The notes beneath the pieces were generated by a model. That model was not told the origin of the DNA. It did no database searches and saw nothing but the letters and a program-made list of their open reading frames with translations. Shown here piece after piece: positions 7,849 through 16,154 of a DNA stretch of 64,000 nt (positions within the stretch are counted from its first letter, which is position 1; each line of letters starts with the position of its first letter). Position numbers and translations under genes: made by a program. Where the stretch lies: contig NZ_JADVKT010000006.1 in assembly GCF_016508255.1 (NCBI RefSeq), positions 1 through 64,000 of the forward strand. The letters are read 5' to 3'. Source of the DNA: Acinetobacter calcoaceticus. Lineage in GTDB: Bacteria > Pseudomonadota > Gammaproteobacteria > Pseudomonadales > Moraxellaceae.

Positions 7849-9753
7849 TTACTGTGGTTTGAAATAAGGTTTTTTAGGCTTTACTTTTTTCTGGAATCGT
7901 TGCGGATTCAATTTTTGTAATAAGCGGTCCGTTACTGGACACGCTTCTCCTAACATTTGGGCAACTAAGATCTCGCTGCATAGCGGAGCAAATAGAAAGC
8001 CTTTAGAACCAAGACCAGCAAAAGTAGCAACCCGGCTATTCTCCTGCATTTTTCCTAACAGTGGAAAATAATCTAAGCTTTGTGCACGAATAGATGCACG
8101 ACCTTGCCAAGTGGATGTAGAAGGTAATTGCTGTGCGTATTCAGGAAATACGCTGTGGATTAATTCAAAGTTATGCACATGGTCATCAAGGAGTACATCT
8201 TGATCTTCACGATTTGGGTAGAAAGACGCACCTAAAATCATCTGTGAAGCATCAAGCTGCATACAGTAGCCGCCATAGCTATAAGCTTCGTTTAAAGGTA
8301 GGGGAGCAAAAGTATTATCAACCCAGCTCACTTGTCCACGTATTGGTTTTAACTGCGGATAGTTTTCAAATAATGCAGCACTTTCTCGAGCACAGCACAC
8401 AACGACATGGTCTGCCTCTGCAATAACTTCGTAGTCAGTCTGTAATTGGACTCTGTTTTCAAAAGAAACCAGTGCTGTGATATTGGCAATTTTTAAATCA
8501 ATTAAAGGATGTTGCAAAATTTCATTACGGAGTTGATGTGGTGAAACGGAACCGGCTTCGGTAAGTAAAACACTTGAATTTGCAGTTTCAAGTGAGTTCG
8601 TTGTGTTGGTAACAACATCAGCTGGATATTGATTTACAAGATCGAGAAGTTCATCTGCATTTTTCAATGCGATTTGTTGTATTTGAAGTGAGCGGAATGC
8701 TTGAAAATTTTTATAAAAGTTTAAGGCATGTTGCCAACTCAAAGTCATGAGATGTTCATGGCTTTGTTCAATTGGACATAGTTTTGGATTAAGTAACGCC
8801 AAGGGGTTTCCAGAAGCACCAGATAATGCTTCTGTTTGCTCATATAGAGTGACTTGATGCCCACGTGCTGCAAATGCCCATGCCGTAGTTAAACCTGCTA
8901 TGCCAGCCCCAATAATCGCAATACGCTGTTGCTCTTCGTCCAATGAGTAGACTTGGTCTAATTGTGAGGGCTCATCATCAGACTGAGGTGGATGCCAGAT
9001 GGCTTTAAGCATTTCCCGTTTATGCCGAAAACCACGTGGACGAGAAATACTAATACCATGCGCTTTTAGCCCACGTTTTAAAACACCCGCGACACTAAAA
9101 GAGGAAAATGTACTGCCATAGTCAGAAAGACGGACAATATTGTTTAAAACGTTTTGTTCCCACATGTCTGGATTGCAAGAGGGCGCAAAGCCATCTAAAA
9201 ACCAAGCATTTACTGCTTTAGTTTTAGCCATGCTTGGAAAAATCTCTTGGGCATCTCCTAGCCATAAGTCAATGCTAAACCGCTCATTAGGAAAAGTTAA
9301 ACGATGACATCCAGCAATAGGGAGTGGGTATTGTTCAATTAATTGGTCTGCAAGTGGTTTAAGCTCATCCCAGACATTTAAAGCGCGAATAAGGTCGGCT
9401 TTACTTAATGGAAACTTTTCAACACTAATTGCATGTAAATGGCTTTGATTGTCAGGACGGACTTGTTGCCAAAGTTGCCAGAGAGCAAGAATGTTTAAAC
9501 CCGTACCAAAACCAGTTTCTCCTACACTAAAATATTCAAAATCTTTTAGATTGGTTAATCGTTCTGATAAGTCGTTACCATTTAGAAAAACATGCCGTGT
9601 TTCAAGTAAGCCATTATCTTTAGAGAAATAGACATCACCGAATTGTTTGGAAATGGGAACCTCGATACCATCGATTAATTCCCAGTCCAGTTCTGCTGTT
9701 TGGATACGGTTTGATACGTTCATTTGGTTTAATAGATTGCTTGGATTTACCAC
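7849..9753 (-). CDS. mnmC: Bifunctional tRNA 5-methylaminomethyl-2-thiouridine biosynthesis protein MnmC
   Basis: The enzyme completes mnm5s2U at wobble position 34 of Glu, Lys and Arg tRNAs. The C-terminal FAD domain removes the carboxymethyl group and the N-terminal SAM domain methylates the amine. Visible marks are the SAM loop VGETGFGTG (77-85), the acidic DGFAPSCNPDMW (188-198) and the FAD-binding IGAGIAG (281-287) in the second half. At 634 residues it is close to full family length. GTG 9753 overlaps the upstream gene by 7 bp; ATG 9723, ten codons later, is the alternative start and neither has a strong ribosome-binding site. Confidence 0.95.
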   Translation of the reverse strand: MVNPSNLLNQMNVSNRIQTAELDWELIDGIEVPISKQFGDVYFSKDNGLLETRHVFLNGNDLSERLTNLKDFEYFSVGETGFGTGLNILALWQLWQQVRPDNQSHLHAISVEKFPLSKADLIRALNVWDELKPLADQLIEQYPLPIAGCHRLTFPNERFSIDLWLGDAQEIFPSMAKTKAVNAWFLDGFAPSCNPDMWEQNVLNNIVRLSDYGSTFSSFSVAGVLKRGLKAHGISISRPRGFRHKREMLKAIWHPPQSDDEPSQLDQVYSLDEEQQRIAIIGAGIAGLTTAWAFAARGHQVTLYEQTEALSGASGNPLALLNPKLCPIEQSHEHLMTLSWQHALNFYKNFQAFRSLQIQQIALKNADELLDLVNQYPADVVTNTTNSLETANSSVLLTEAGSVSPHQLRNEILQHPLIDLKIANITALVSFENRVQLQTDYEVIAEADHVVVCCARESAALFENYPQLKPIRGQVSWVDNTFAPLPLNEAYSYGGYCMQLDASQMILGASFYPNREDQDVLLDDHVHNFELIHSVFPEYAQQLPSTSTWQGRASIRAQSLDYFPLLGKMQENSRVATFAGLGSKGFLFAPLCSEILVAQMLGEACPVTDRLLQKLNPQRFQKKVKPKKPYFKPQ

Positions 9754-10214
9754 TGGCGTCGACGTTTTGTATGAATATAACTAGCGATAAAGAAACCCAG
9801 CAATACGCCACCCGCTAAGGTAACCGCGCCATATAAAAACATTTGCGCACTACGTTCGCTTTGTAAGACTTGAACCTGAACAGAGAGGCTGTCATTTTTT
9901 AACTGTAACTCTTGGTTCTGGGCAAGTGCTTCAAGATTGGCGTGCTCTAATTGTTTTAAGCGAGAAGCCTGATCTTGAACTAAAGCTTTGATTTTTGCAT
10001 CTTGCTGTTGTTTATTCTTTACGAGCTGTTCTGCTGTAAGTGGTTGAGTTGTAGTCAATGCTTTTCCAACAGTTGATACTGTAGGAGAGGGTTTAGCGGC
10101 TTGAGTTGAAGGCGCGCTTGGAGGAGGTGTTGCTGGTGTTGCAGCAGGTTCAACTGCTCCAGCAGTTGAACATATCAAACACAAGCCAAGAAAGCTTTTG
10201 ATTGCAGGCTGCAT
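9747..10214 (-). CDS. Exported coiled-coil protein with C-terminal membrane anchor, function unknown
   Basis: I do not recognise a family for this 155-residue protein. It begins with a signal peptide (MQPAIKSFLGLCLICSTAGA), followed by a Pro/Ala/Thr-rich linker (about 21-50). A charged, Gln-rich heptad region predicting a coiled coil spans about 60-118 (LVKNKQQQDAKIKALVQDQASRL). A single membrane helix follows at about 126-146, with a basic tail HTKRRRQW. The layout suggests a periplasmic rod anchored in the inner membrane by its C-terminus. Its stop overlaps the mnmC start by 7 bp, so the two are probably co-expressed, although no link with tRNA modification is evident. Confidence 0.7.
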   Translation of the reverse strand: MQPAIKSFLGLCLICSTAGAVEPAATPATPPPSAPSTQAAKPSPTVSTVGKALTTTQPLTAEQLVKNKQQQDAKIKALVQDQASRLKQLEHANLEALAQNQELQLKNDSLSVQVQVLQSERSAQMFLYGAVTLAGGVLLGFFIASYIHTKRRRQW

Positions 10215-10218
10215 GCGA

Positions 10219-10521
10219 TTACCCTTTTGGAAATGCTTTATTAAATGGTTTTACATCAATATGGGCATAAATGCCTTCTTTGAGAAATGGTTCTTCTTTT
10301 AACCATTCATCTAATGCTTCGCGACTGTCGAATTCAACAATCATGGTGCTGCCATAGAAACCTGCTTGAAGATCATTAGGGTCTTTTGGCATAGCTCCCG
10401 CTGTAACAAGGCGGCCTTCATCATCAAGTTTTTGCAAACGTTCAATATGCTGAGGGCGTACTGCTAAGCGTTTCTCTAGAGTTCCTTCGTTATCGGTACA
10501 GCTTAGAACAAAAAAAGGCAT
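10219..10521 (-). CDS. yciI: YciI family protein
   Basis: This 100-residue ferredoxin-like (dimeric alpha/beta barrel) protein begins MPFFVLSCTDNEG and has RPQHIERLQKLDDEGRL, where the His with a downstream Asp (EFDSREALDEWL) gives the conserved His-Asp pair of the YciI/YCII family. The biochemical role is unclear, although related domains occur in chlorohydrolases. It sits between yciB and the coiled-coil gene on the same strand with small gaps, so an operon yciB-yciI-orf-mnmC is likely. Confidence 0.9.
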   Translation of the reverse strand: MPFFVLSCTDNEGTLEKRLAVRPQHIERLQKLDDEGRLVTAGAMPKDPNDLQAGFYGSTMIVEFDSREALDEWLKEEPFLKEGIYAHIDVKPFNKAFPKG

Positions 10522-10555
10522 GTAATCGTATCTCTATAATCAATCAGGAACCACT

Positions 10556-11170
10556 TTAAGCATCTGTTGACTTAAAATGCTTACGTAAAATAATGAACTG
10601 AATAATGATAAATGAAAACATCACAATCATGTCACCAAATGCAGTAAATTCGCCCCAATATTTTCCGCCGTGAAATAAAAATGCGAAGAACACATGCAAA
10701 CAAGACATCACTACAAACATGACTGCCCAAGCATAATTTAGATTTTTCCAACCTTTTTCACTTAATTCTAAAATAGGATCAAATAAACGTCGTATGAGCG
10801 GCTTACGTTCTTTACCAAACCAAGGCGAAACTAAAAATGCGCCTGCGAAAACTAAATTTAAAATTGCAGCTTTTAAGCGGATATAGAAATCGTCACTTAG
10901 CATGAGAGTGATGCCACCAAAAATGACGGTCATAAATAATACAAACCATTGTTGTTTATCTAGACGGAATTTTTGGAAAACAAATAGGGCACCATATACC
11001 AGAAGCATTGAAATAATTAAGCCAGTAGTCGCTACAAGAATATTATTATTGTCGGCACCACCAGCAGACCCGATCAGTTTAAGTAAAGGATGCTGTGCAT
11101 CGGTTGGATCAACTGTTTTATATAAGTAGAAGAAAATAATTAATGGAACAAAGTCCAGAAGTGCTTTCAT
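10556..11170 (-). CDS. yciB: Inner-membrane spanning protein YciB (septation protein A)
   Basis: This 204-residue polytopic inner-membrane protein starts MKALLDFVPLIIFFYLYKT and has about five or six hydrophobic spans. It includes NLVFAGAFLVSPWFGKERKPLIRR and the conserved C-terminal GDMIVMFSFIIIQFIILRKH. The family (septation protein A / IspZ in older literature) is implicated in cell-envelope biogenesis and division. ATG 11170 is chosen because it aligns with the family start; a longer frame from 11239 only reads the promoter region. It is divergent from the PHP gene, with 44 bp between starts. Confidence 0.93.
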   Translation of the reverse strand: MKALLDFVPLIIFFYLYKTVDPTDAQHPLLKLIGSAGGADNNNILVATTGLIISMLLVYGALFVFQKFRLDKQQWFVLFMTVIFGGITLMLSDDFYIRLKAAILNLVFAGAFLVSPWFGKERKPLIRRLFDPILELSEKGWKNLNYAWAVMFVVMSCLHVFFAFLFHGGKYWGEFTAFGDMIVMFSFIIIQFIILRKHFKSTDA

Positions 11171-11214
11171 GTTAGAGTATCTGATCAGGTTTGGTGAATG
11201 GCATAGTATAAAAG

Positions 11215-12066
11215 ATGCAAGGCATAGATTTACATACACATAGCAATATTTCTGATGGAACTTTGTCTCCGGAATTACTGGTGCAAGCTGCTATCGATGT
11301 GAATCTGCATACTTTGGCTTTAACTGACCACGATACAATGGATGGGTTACAGCGAGCTAGAATTGCCGCACAAGGTCATGATTTAAAAATAATTTCTGGT
11401 ACAGAGATTTCAAGTCAGTGGTCACGTCCTACAACGAAGAAGAGTTATGGCGTACATATTGTTGCTTTAAATATGCAAGATGAAGCACCAATTTTAGAAG
11501 CATTAGAACAACAAAAAAAAGTACGGGCACAAAGGGCTAAAGTAATTTGCGATTTATTAGAAAAATGTATTGGTTTTCAGATTTACGAGGATGTTCTGGC
11601 CAAAGTGGAAGATCAGGCCGATCGAGTGACAAGAACTCACATTGCTAAAACATTGGTCGAGAAGAAAGTCGTAACCCGGCCTCAACAAGCATTTGATCGT
11701 TTCTTAAAAGAGGGAAGACGTGCTTTTGTAAAGTTCGAAGGATTAGGGTTAAAAGAAACAATTGATGTGATTCATGCAAGTAAAGGACTTGCAGTTTTAG
11801 CTCACCCCACTCGTTATGATTTATCTGCAACCAATGTTCGATATTTAATTGAGTTATTTGCAAGCTCAGGTGGAGATGCAATTGAGTTACCTCCATCTAT
11901 GGAAACTTTATCTACTCGCCAGATGGTTGATCGGATGATTGAGCAATATCAGTTAGCCGTATCAATTGGCAGTGATTTTCATGGTGAAAATATGCCATGG
12001 ATTAAACTGGGAAATACACCTAAACCAACGGCTAATCAGCAAGGTGTTTGGGAGCGTTTTCTCTAA
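11215..12066 (+). CDS. PHP-domain phosphoesterase, YciV/TrpH (RNase AM) family
   Basis: This 283-residue metal-dependent phosphoesterase has the PHP signatures DLHTHSNISDG (5-15), LALTDHDTMDGL, GTEISSQW, LAHPTRY, and the C-terminal IGSDFHGEN. The His and Asp residues in these motifs bind a trinuclear metal site. The family hydrolyses 3',5'-nucleoside bisphosphates and acts as a 5'-3' exonuclease trimming rRNA 5' ends. The pairing with yciB and yciI is the same gene group seen around the trp region in other gammaproteobacteria. Confidence 0.9.
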   Translation: MQGIDLHTHSNISDGTLSPELLVQAAIDVNLHTLALTDHDTMDGLQRARIAAQGHDLKIISGTEISSQWSRPTTKKSYGVHIVALNMQDEAPILEALEQQKKVRAQRAKVICDLLEKCIGFQIYEDVLAKVEDQADRVTRTHIAKTLVEKKVVTRPQQAFDRFLKEGRRAFVKFEGLGLKETIDVIHASKGLAVLAHPTRYDLSATNVRYLIELFASSGGDAIELPPSMETLSTRQMVDRMIEQYQLAVSIGSDFHGENMPWIKLGNTPKPTANQQGVWERFL

Positions 12067-12070
12067 GATT

Positions 12071-12982
12071 TTACAGTAAGTTATTATCTTGAGCTTGAAT
12101 TGGGGGAGGTGTAGGTTTGCCTAGCGTTCCTAAAAGCTCAATTTCGATACTACGTACCATGGCGTCTAAAGGTAAATCATTACTCTGAGTACCAAAAGGC
12201 TCTTCAATTTCCGAGCTGAGTGCATCAAGCCCTAAGAATGTATATGCCAAAATTCCAACCAGTAAAGGTGTTGCTAGCCCAAGCAATGAACCTAAACTAA
12301 ATGGCAACATAAAACAGAAAAAATAGACAGTGCGGTTGAGCAAAACTGAATAGGCAAATGGAATGGGCGTATTGGCGATTCGGTCACATCCGGTTTGCAC
12401 GACACTTAAATCTGAAACATTTTTATTCATTTGCGCATAGATGATGTCAGAGATTTCACCTTCTTTAAGCGCTTGCAACAATTCCCAGTGAATGAGGCTA
12501 AGGGTGTACTGAGGGGCATTATTTTGCTGATAGAGTTGGGTGAGTGCTTGCTGGCTCATACCACTGGTTTGTATTAACTCAGTTGGATTCGCTGTTTGAC
12601 GACGTAAACGATCACGTAACACGTTAGCAAAAACAATTACATGTTGAATGACACGCTCTCGACGAGCCTGAGTCAAAATCCGGCAGTCACGGTCAAAATG
12701 GCGTGAAGTTGCAATTAAAACACCCCATAATTTTCGGGCTTCCCACCAACGGTCATAACATGCAGTATTTTTGAATCCTAAGAAAATAGAAAGTACGACA
12801 CCAATGAGTGTAAAGCCAACCAAAGGAATTTCTGGAAATCGATACAAGTTGATATATTCCACGCCACCAATGATTGACGAGATCAACATAACAACACCTA
12901 GAGAGGGAAGAATTTTTGGTAAAATCGTCCCTCGCCAAGAGAATAAAACTTTAAAAATACTAGGTTGATCACGAACAATCAT
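12071..12982 (-). CDS. Bestrophin-like (UPF0187) channel protein
   Basis: This 303-residue membrane protein matches the bacterial bestrophin-like family. It has basic N-terminal residues, two hydrophobic segments (ILPSLGVVMLISSIIGG and VGFTLIGVVLSIFLGFKNTACYDRWWEARKLWG) with the hallmark RWWEAR, and a C-terminal pair (FCFMLPFSLGSLLGLATPLLVGILAYTFLGLDALSSEIEEPFG). EIEEPFG is the typical family ending. Members form pentameric ion channels; the prokaryotic homologue studied is cation-selective. Convergent with the PHP gene, with 4 bp between the stops. Confidence 0.9.
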   Translation of the reverse strand: MIVRDQPSIFKVLFSWRGTILPKILPSLGVVMLISSIIGGVEYINLYRFPEIPLVGFTLIGVVLSIFLGFKNTACYDRWWEARKLWGVLIATSRHFDRDCRILTQARRERVIQHVIVFANVLRDRLRRQTANPTELIQTSGMSQQALTQLYQQNNAPQYTLSLIHWELLQALKEGEISDIIYAQMNKNVSDLSVVQTGCDRIANTPIPFAYSVLLNRTVYFFCFMLPFSLGSLLGLATPLLVGILAYTFLGLDALSSEIEEPFGTQSNDLPLDAMVRSIEIELLGTLGKPTPPPIQAQDNNLL

Positions 12983-13043
12983 TTTATTTTAAGCATCACT
13001 ATTTTTGTTTTGATCTTCTAGGCTTAGGTAAGCTTTGTCAATA

Positions 13044-13751
13044 TTATTGAACTGTTATTGCTGTTGGGTTGAGCAGTTGTTGTTCAGCAAATGAAAAGCT
13101 TCCTTCTGGAGAAATAATAAAATGATCTAAGAGGTGTATTTCGACAAGTTGACATGCATGTTCCAGTTGCTGAGTTAAGGCAATATCTTCGGCAGAAGGT
13201 TGTGCTGAACCAAATGGATGATTGTGTGCAATAACGAGCTGGCAAGCATGTTGTTGCAAGGCGTATCGTAAAGTTTGATTGACCGAGACTGCACAATGCC
13301 GCATTGAACCAAAGAAGAGTTTTTTAAAATGAAGTTTTCTTAATTCTGGATCTAGACACAGCACTGCAAAGACTTCTTGTTTCTCGCCTTTTAATTCATA
13401 GCGTAAATAATCTAAGACTAAATCAGAAGAATGAAGGCTTAGATTATTTTTCTGAAAGTGATGATTAAGATAACGCCGTCCCAGCTCTTTGACTGCCAGC
13501 AATTGTGAATATTTCGTTTCTCCAATTCCATTAAATTGAGTTAACTCACTTAACGATGAATCAAATACTGCATTTAGGCTGCCAAAGTGCTGAATGAGTA
13601 AACGTGATAATTCGACTGCTGAGTGTTGTCGTGAACCTGAGCGAAGAAAAATCGCCAATAGTTCTGCATCAGAGAGACTTTGAGGACCTTGCTGTAATAA
13701 CCGTTCTCTTGGCCGCTCTTGTTCGGGCCAATTTTTAATAGAAGTATTCAT
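13044..13751 (-). CDS. radC: RadC family JAMM/MPN protein
   Basis: This 235-residue RadC (DUF2466) protein starts MNTSIKNWPEQERPRERLL. It has a helix-hairpin-helix region (TQFNGIGETKYSQLLAVKEL, 71-90) and a JAMM metal site of H176, H178, S186 and D189 in HNHPFGSAQPSAED. The fifth residue is Phe, where Ser or Thr is usual. The old DNA-repair label is doubtful; the biochemical role remains unsettled. ATG 13751 is selected because GGGGA lies upstream and the product aligns with the family; the frame is open to 13796. Confidence 0.9.
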   Translation of the reverse strand: MNTSIKNWPEQERPRERLLQQGPQSLSDAELLAIFLRSGSRQHSAVELSRLLIQHFGSLNAVFDSSLSELTQFNGIGETKYSQLLAVKELGRRYLNHHFQKNNLSLHSSDLVLDYLRYELKGEKQEVFAVLCLDPELRKLHFKKLFFGSMRHCAVSVNQTLRYALQQHACQLVIAHNHPFGSAQPSAEDIALTQQLEHACQLVEIHLLDHFIISPEGSFSFAEQQLLNPTAITVQ

Positions 13752-13863
13752 ATTCCCCAGCGTAATTTGCTTAAAAAATTTATTTTGTTTGCCCAATCAA
13801 TCTTGGGTCTGCGCGTATTTAATGCTATTGTGAGCGCCACTGCAACAGTAAGGTATCCTGTTC

Positions 13864-15117
13864 GTGAGCTTTGATCTAAGTGTTATTCCTCATAAAAACA
13901 TCGTTTTAGCTGTTACGGGCGGAATTGCTGCCTATAAAAGTGCCATTTTAGTCCGTCGCCTTAAAGATTATGGTTTTGACGTGCGTGTAGTCATGACACA
14001 TGGTGCTCAGGCATTTATTACCCCGCTAACTTTTCAGGCTCTTTCTGGTAATCCAGTTCATACTGAACTTTTAGACCCTGCGGCTGAAGCAGGAATGGGA
14101 CATATTGAATTAGCACGTTGGGCTAATTTATTACTGGTTGCACCTGCAAGCTGTGACACATTGGCTAAATTTGCGAATGGTTTAGCAGATGATTTGCTCA
14201 GTACAGTGTTTTTGGCAACAAAATCTCCTGTCTGGGTTGCACCTGCCATGAACCAGCAAATGTGGGCTGCCAAAGCAACTCAGCGAAATTTACAAACCTT
14301 AGTCGAAGATGGCGTACATGTGATTATGCCGGATGCGGGTGAGCAGGCGTGTGGTGATGTTGGGTTAGGCCGTATGCCTGAGCCAGAAGAAATTGCAAGG
14401 CAAGTCGCTGGCTATTTCCATCAAGCTCAACGTGCAATCGCTGAAAAATTTGGGTTGTTGGCTGGCAAGCGAGTTGTTATTACCGCTGGGCCAACACGTG
14501 AAGCGATTGACCCTGTTCGTTATATCTCGAACCACAGTACCGGTAAAATGGGCTTTGCTTTAGCCGCTGCCTGTTACGCCGCTGGTGCTCAAGTGACTCT
14601 GATTGCTGGACCTGTAAGTTTAGATACACCGAATGGTGTAAAACGAGTAAATGTTGCTTCAGCAAGACAAATGTTAGATATCAGTATGGGCTCGTTAGAA
14701 ACAGGCTGTGATATCTTCATTGCAACTGCTGCAGTCGCAGACTATCGCGTAGCAGAAGTTGCCGAGCATAAAATTAAGAAGGCAGGGGATGAGTTGAATG
14801 TTTCCCTTGTAAAAAATCCAGATATTGTGGCAACCATTGCGGGTCAGGAGAAACGTCCATTTATGGTGGGCTTTGCGGCTGAGACACAAAATGTTGAAGA
14901 ATATGCGGCAGGAAAACTGGTTGCTAAAAAACTAGATATGATTGCATGTAATGATGTGTCACGTGCGGATATTGGTTTTGCTTCTGATGAAAATGCTATG
15001 ACGGTTTTCTTTGCTGAAAACTATCACATGAAAAAGCGTGAGTTAGAGAAAGCGTCTAAACAAGAAATTTCTCAACAGTTGGTTGAAGCAATTTCGGATG
15101 CATTACGCCGTAAATAA
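13864..15117 (+). CDS. coaBC: Bifunctional phosphopantothenoylcysteine decarboxylase / phosphopantothenate-cysteine ligase
   Basis: This 417-residue enzyme carries out two steps of coenzyme A synthesis. The N-terminal CoaC flavoprotein has VTGGIAAYKS, catalytic His80 (MGHIELARWA), PAMNQQMW and Cys163 in ACGDVGLGRM. The C-terminal CoaB ligase has GPTREAIDPVRYISNHSTGKMG, AAVADYR and KIKK. The start is GTG 13864 with AAGGTAT upstream, giving SFDLSVIPHKNIVL. It is divergent from radC, with about 110 bp between starts. A bidirectional terminator follows. Confidence 0.96.
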   Translation: MSFDLSVIPHKNIVLAVTGGIAAYKSAILVRRLKDYGFDVRVVMTHGAQAFITPLTFQALSGNPVHTELLDPAAEAGMGHIELARWANLLLVAPASCDTLAKFANGLADDLLSTVFLATKSPVWVAPAMNQQMWAAKATQRNLQTLVEDGVHVIMPDAGEQACGDVGLGRMPEPEEIARQVAGYFHQAQRAIAEKFGLLAGKRVVITAGPTREAIDPVRYISNHSTGKMGFALAAACYAAGAQVTLIAGPVSLDTPNGVKRVNVASARQMLDISMGSLETGCDIFIATAAVADYRVAEVAEHKIKKAGDELNVSLVKNPDIVATIAGQEKRPFMVGFAAETQNVEEYAAGKLVAKKLDMIACNDVSRADIGFASDENAMTVFFAENYHMKKRELEKASKQEISQQLVEAISDALRRK

Positions 15118-15130
15118 TATGTTTTAAATA

Positions 15131-15160
15131 AAAAAACCGCGAATGAATCGCGGTTTTTTT
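15131..15160. terminator. Bidirectional intrinsic terminator between coaBC and secF
   Basis: AAAAAACCGCGA pairs with TCGCGGTTTTTT around ATGAA. It ends coaBC on the plus strand and the tgt-yajC-secDF transcript on the minus strand. Confidence 0.92.
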
Positions 15161-15180
15161 TATGATCTACTTTCGACAAC

Positions 15181-16146
15181 TTAAGGAATATCATCTTCAA
15201 ATTCAGGTTTAACCTGAATGATGAAGTCCTGACGGTTAAGACCACGCCACAAGGCAAAAGCTGTACCGATATAAATTGAAGAGTAAGTACCTACAAAAAC
15301 ACCAACAAACATTGCCACAGCGAACCAGTGTAGACCATCACCACCTAAGAACATCATTGCTAGAACTACAAGCAATAAGGTCATTGATGTATGAATGGTA
15401 CGACGTAAAGTTTCGGTTAAGGCAATATCGACGATTTCACGAGGAGTTGCTCCGCGAATTTTACGGAAATTTTCACGGATACGGTCGGAAACTACAATGT
15501 TATCGTTAAGCGAGAAGCCAATAACAGCAAGTACCGCAGCTAAAACCGTAAGGTCAAACGGCCACTGAAATAAAGCAAAAGCACCAATAATAATGATGAT
15601 GTCGTGGAATAAAGACATTACGGCACCCATTGCGAGTTTAAACTCGAAACGGATGGTCACGTAGATCAACATTAAAATAAGTGCAAGTGCAACAGCACCA
15701 GCAGAACGAACATAGAGCTCGTTACCTACTTGACCACCTACAGAGTCCACTTTATGAACTTCTGCGGCATTGTTTGGCAACTGTACAGCCTTGGTGATGG
15801 CATTATTGAGGTCTTCAACTTTAACTTCTTGTACAGGCATGCGCACAAGTAAGTCTTTATTACTACCAAGTGTCTGTACTACTGCATCTTTAAAGCCAGC
15901 TTTAGCAAGTGCCTGAATGACTTCAGACTGGTTTGCTGGTTGAGCATAGTTAAGCTCAGCTGAAACACCACCTGTAAAGTCCAAACCGAGGTTAAGACCT
16001 TTAGTGGCAATAAAGAAAATACTCGCTAACGTAATAAGGATCGAGAAAATTGCCGCAGGTTTGGCAATTTTCATGAACGGGATGATTTTTGCATCATCCG
16101 GACGACCATATTGTTTTGAATCTTGTTGAGTCACTTTAGTCATCAT
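15181..16146 (-). CDS. secF: Protein translocase subunit SecF
   Basis: This 321-residue inner-membrane subunit has six transmembrane segments. The first ends at GLNLGLDFTGGVSAEL, the family signature. A periplasmic domain follows, and the C-terminal four-helix part contains GFSLNDNIVVSDRIREN. With SecD it uses the proton gradient to pull secreted proteins from SecYEG. AGGAG lies just upstream of two adjacent ATG codons (16146 and 16143), so the exact start is ambiguous by one residue. The start lies 8 bp after the secD stop. Confidence 0.97.
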   Translation of the reverse strand: MMTKVTQQDSKQYGRPDDAKIIPFMKIAKPAAIFSILITLASIFFIATKGLNLGLDFTGGVSAELNYAQPANQSEVIQALAKAGFKDAVVQTLGSNKDLLVRMPVQEVKVEDLNNAITKAVQLPNNAAEVHKVDSVGGQVGNELYVRSAGAVALALILMLIYVTIRFEFKLAMGAVMSLFHDIIIIIGAFALFQWPFDLTVLAAVLAVIGFSLNDNIVVSDRIRENFRKIRGATPREIVDIALTETLRRTIHTSMTLLLVVLAMMFLGGDGLHWFAVAMFVGVFVGTYSSIYIGTAFALWRGLNRQDFIIQVKPEFEDDIP

Positions 16147-16154
16147 CGATCTCC

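Noticed and set aside
8133..8426. Plus-strand open frame opposite mnmC
   Set aside because: It lies wholly inside mnmC on the other strand and shows no domain or ribosome-binding site, so it is a shadow of the real gene.
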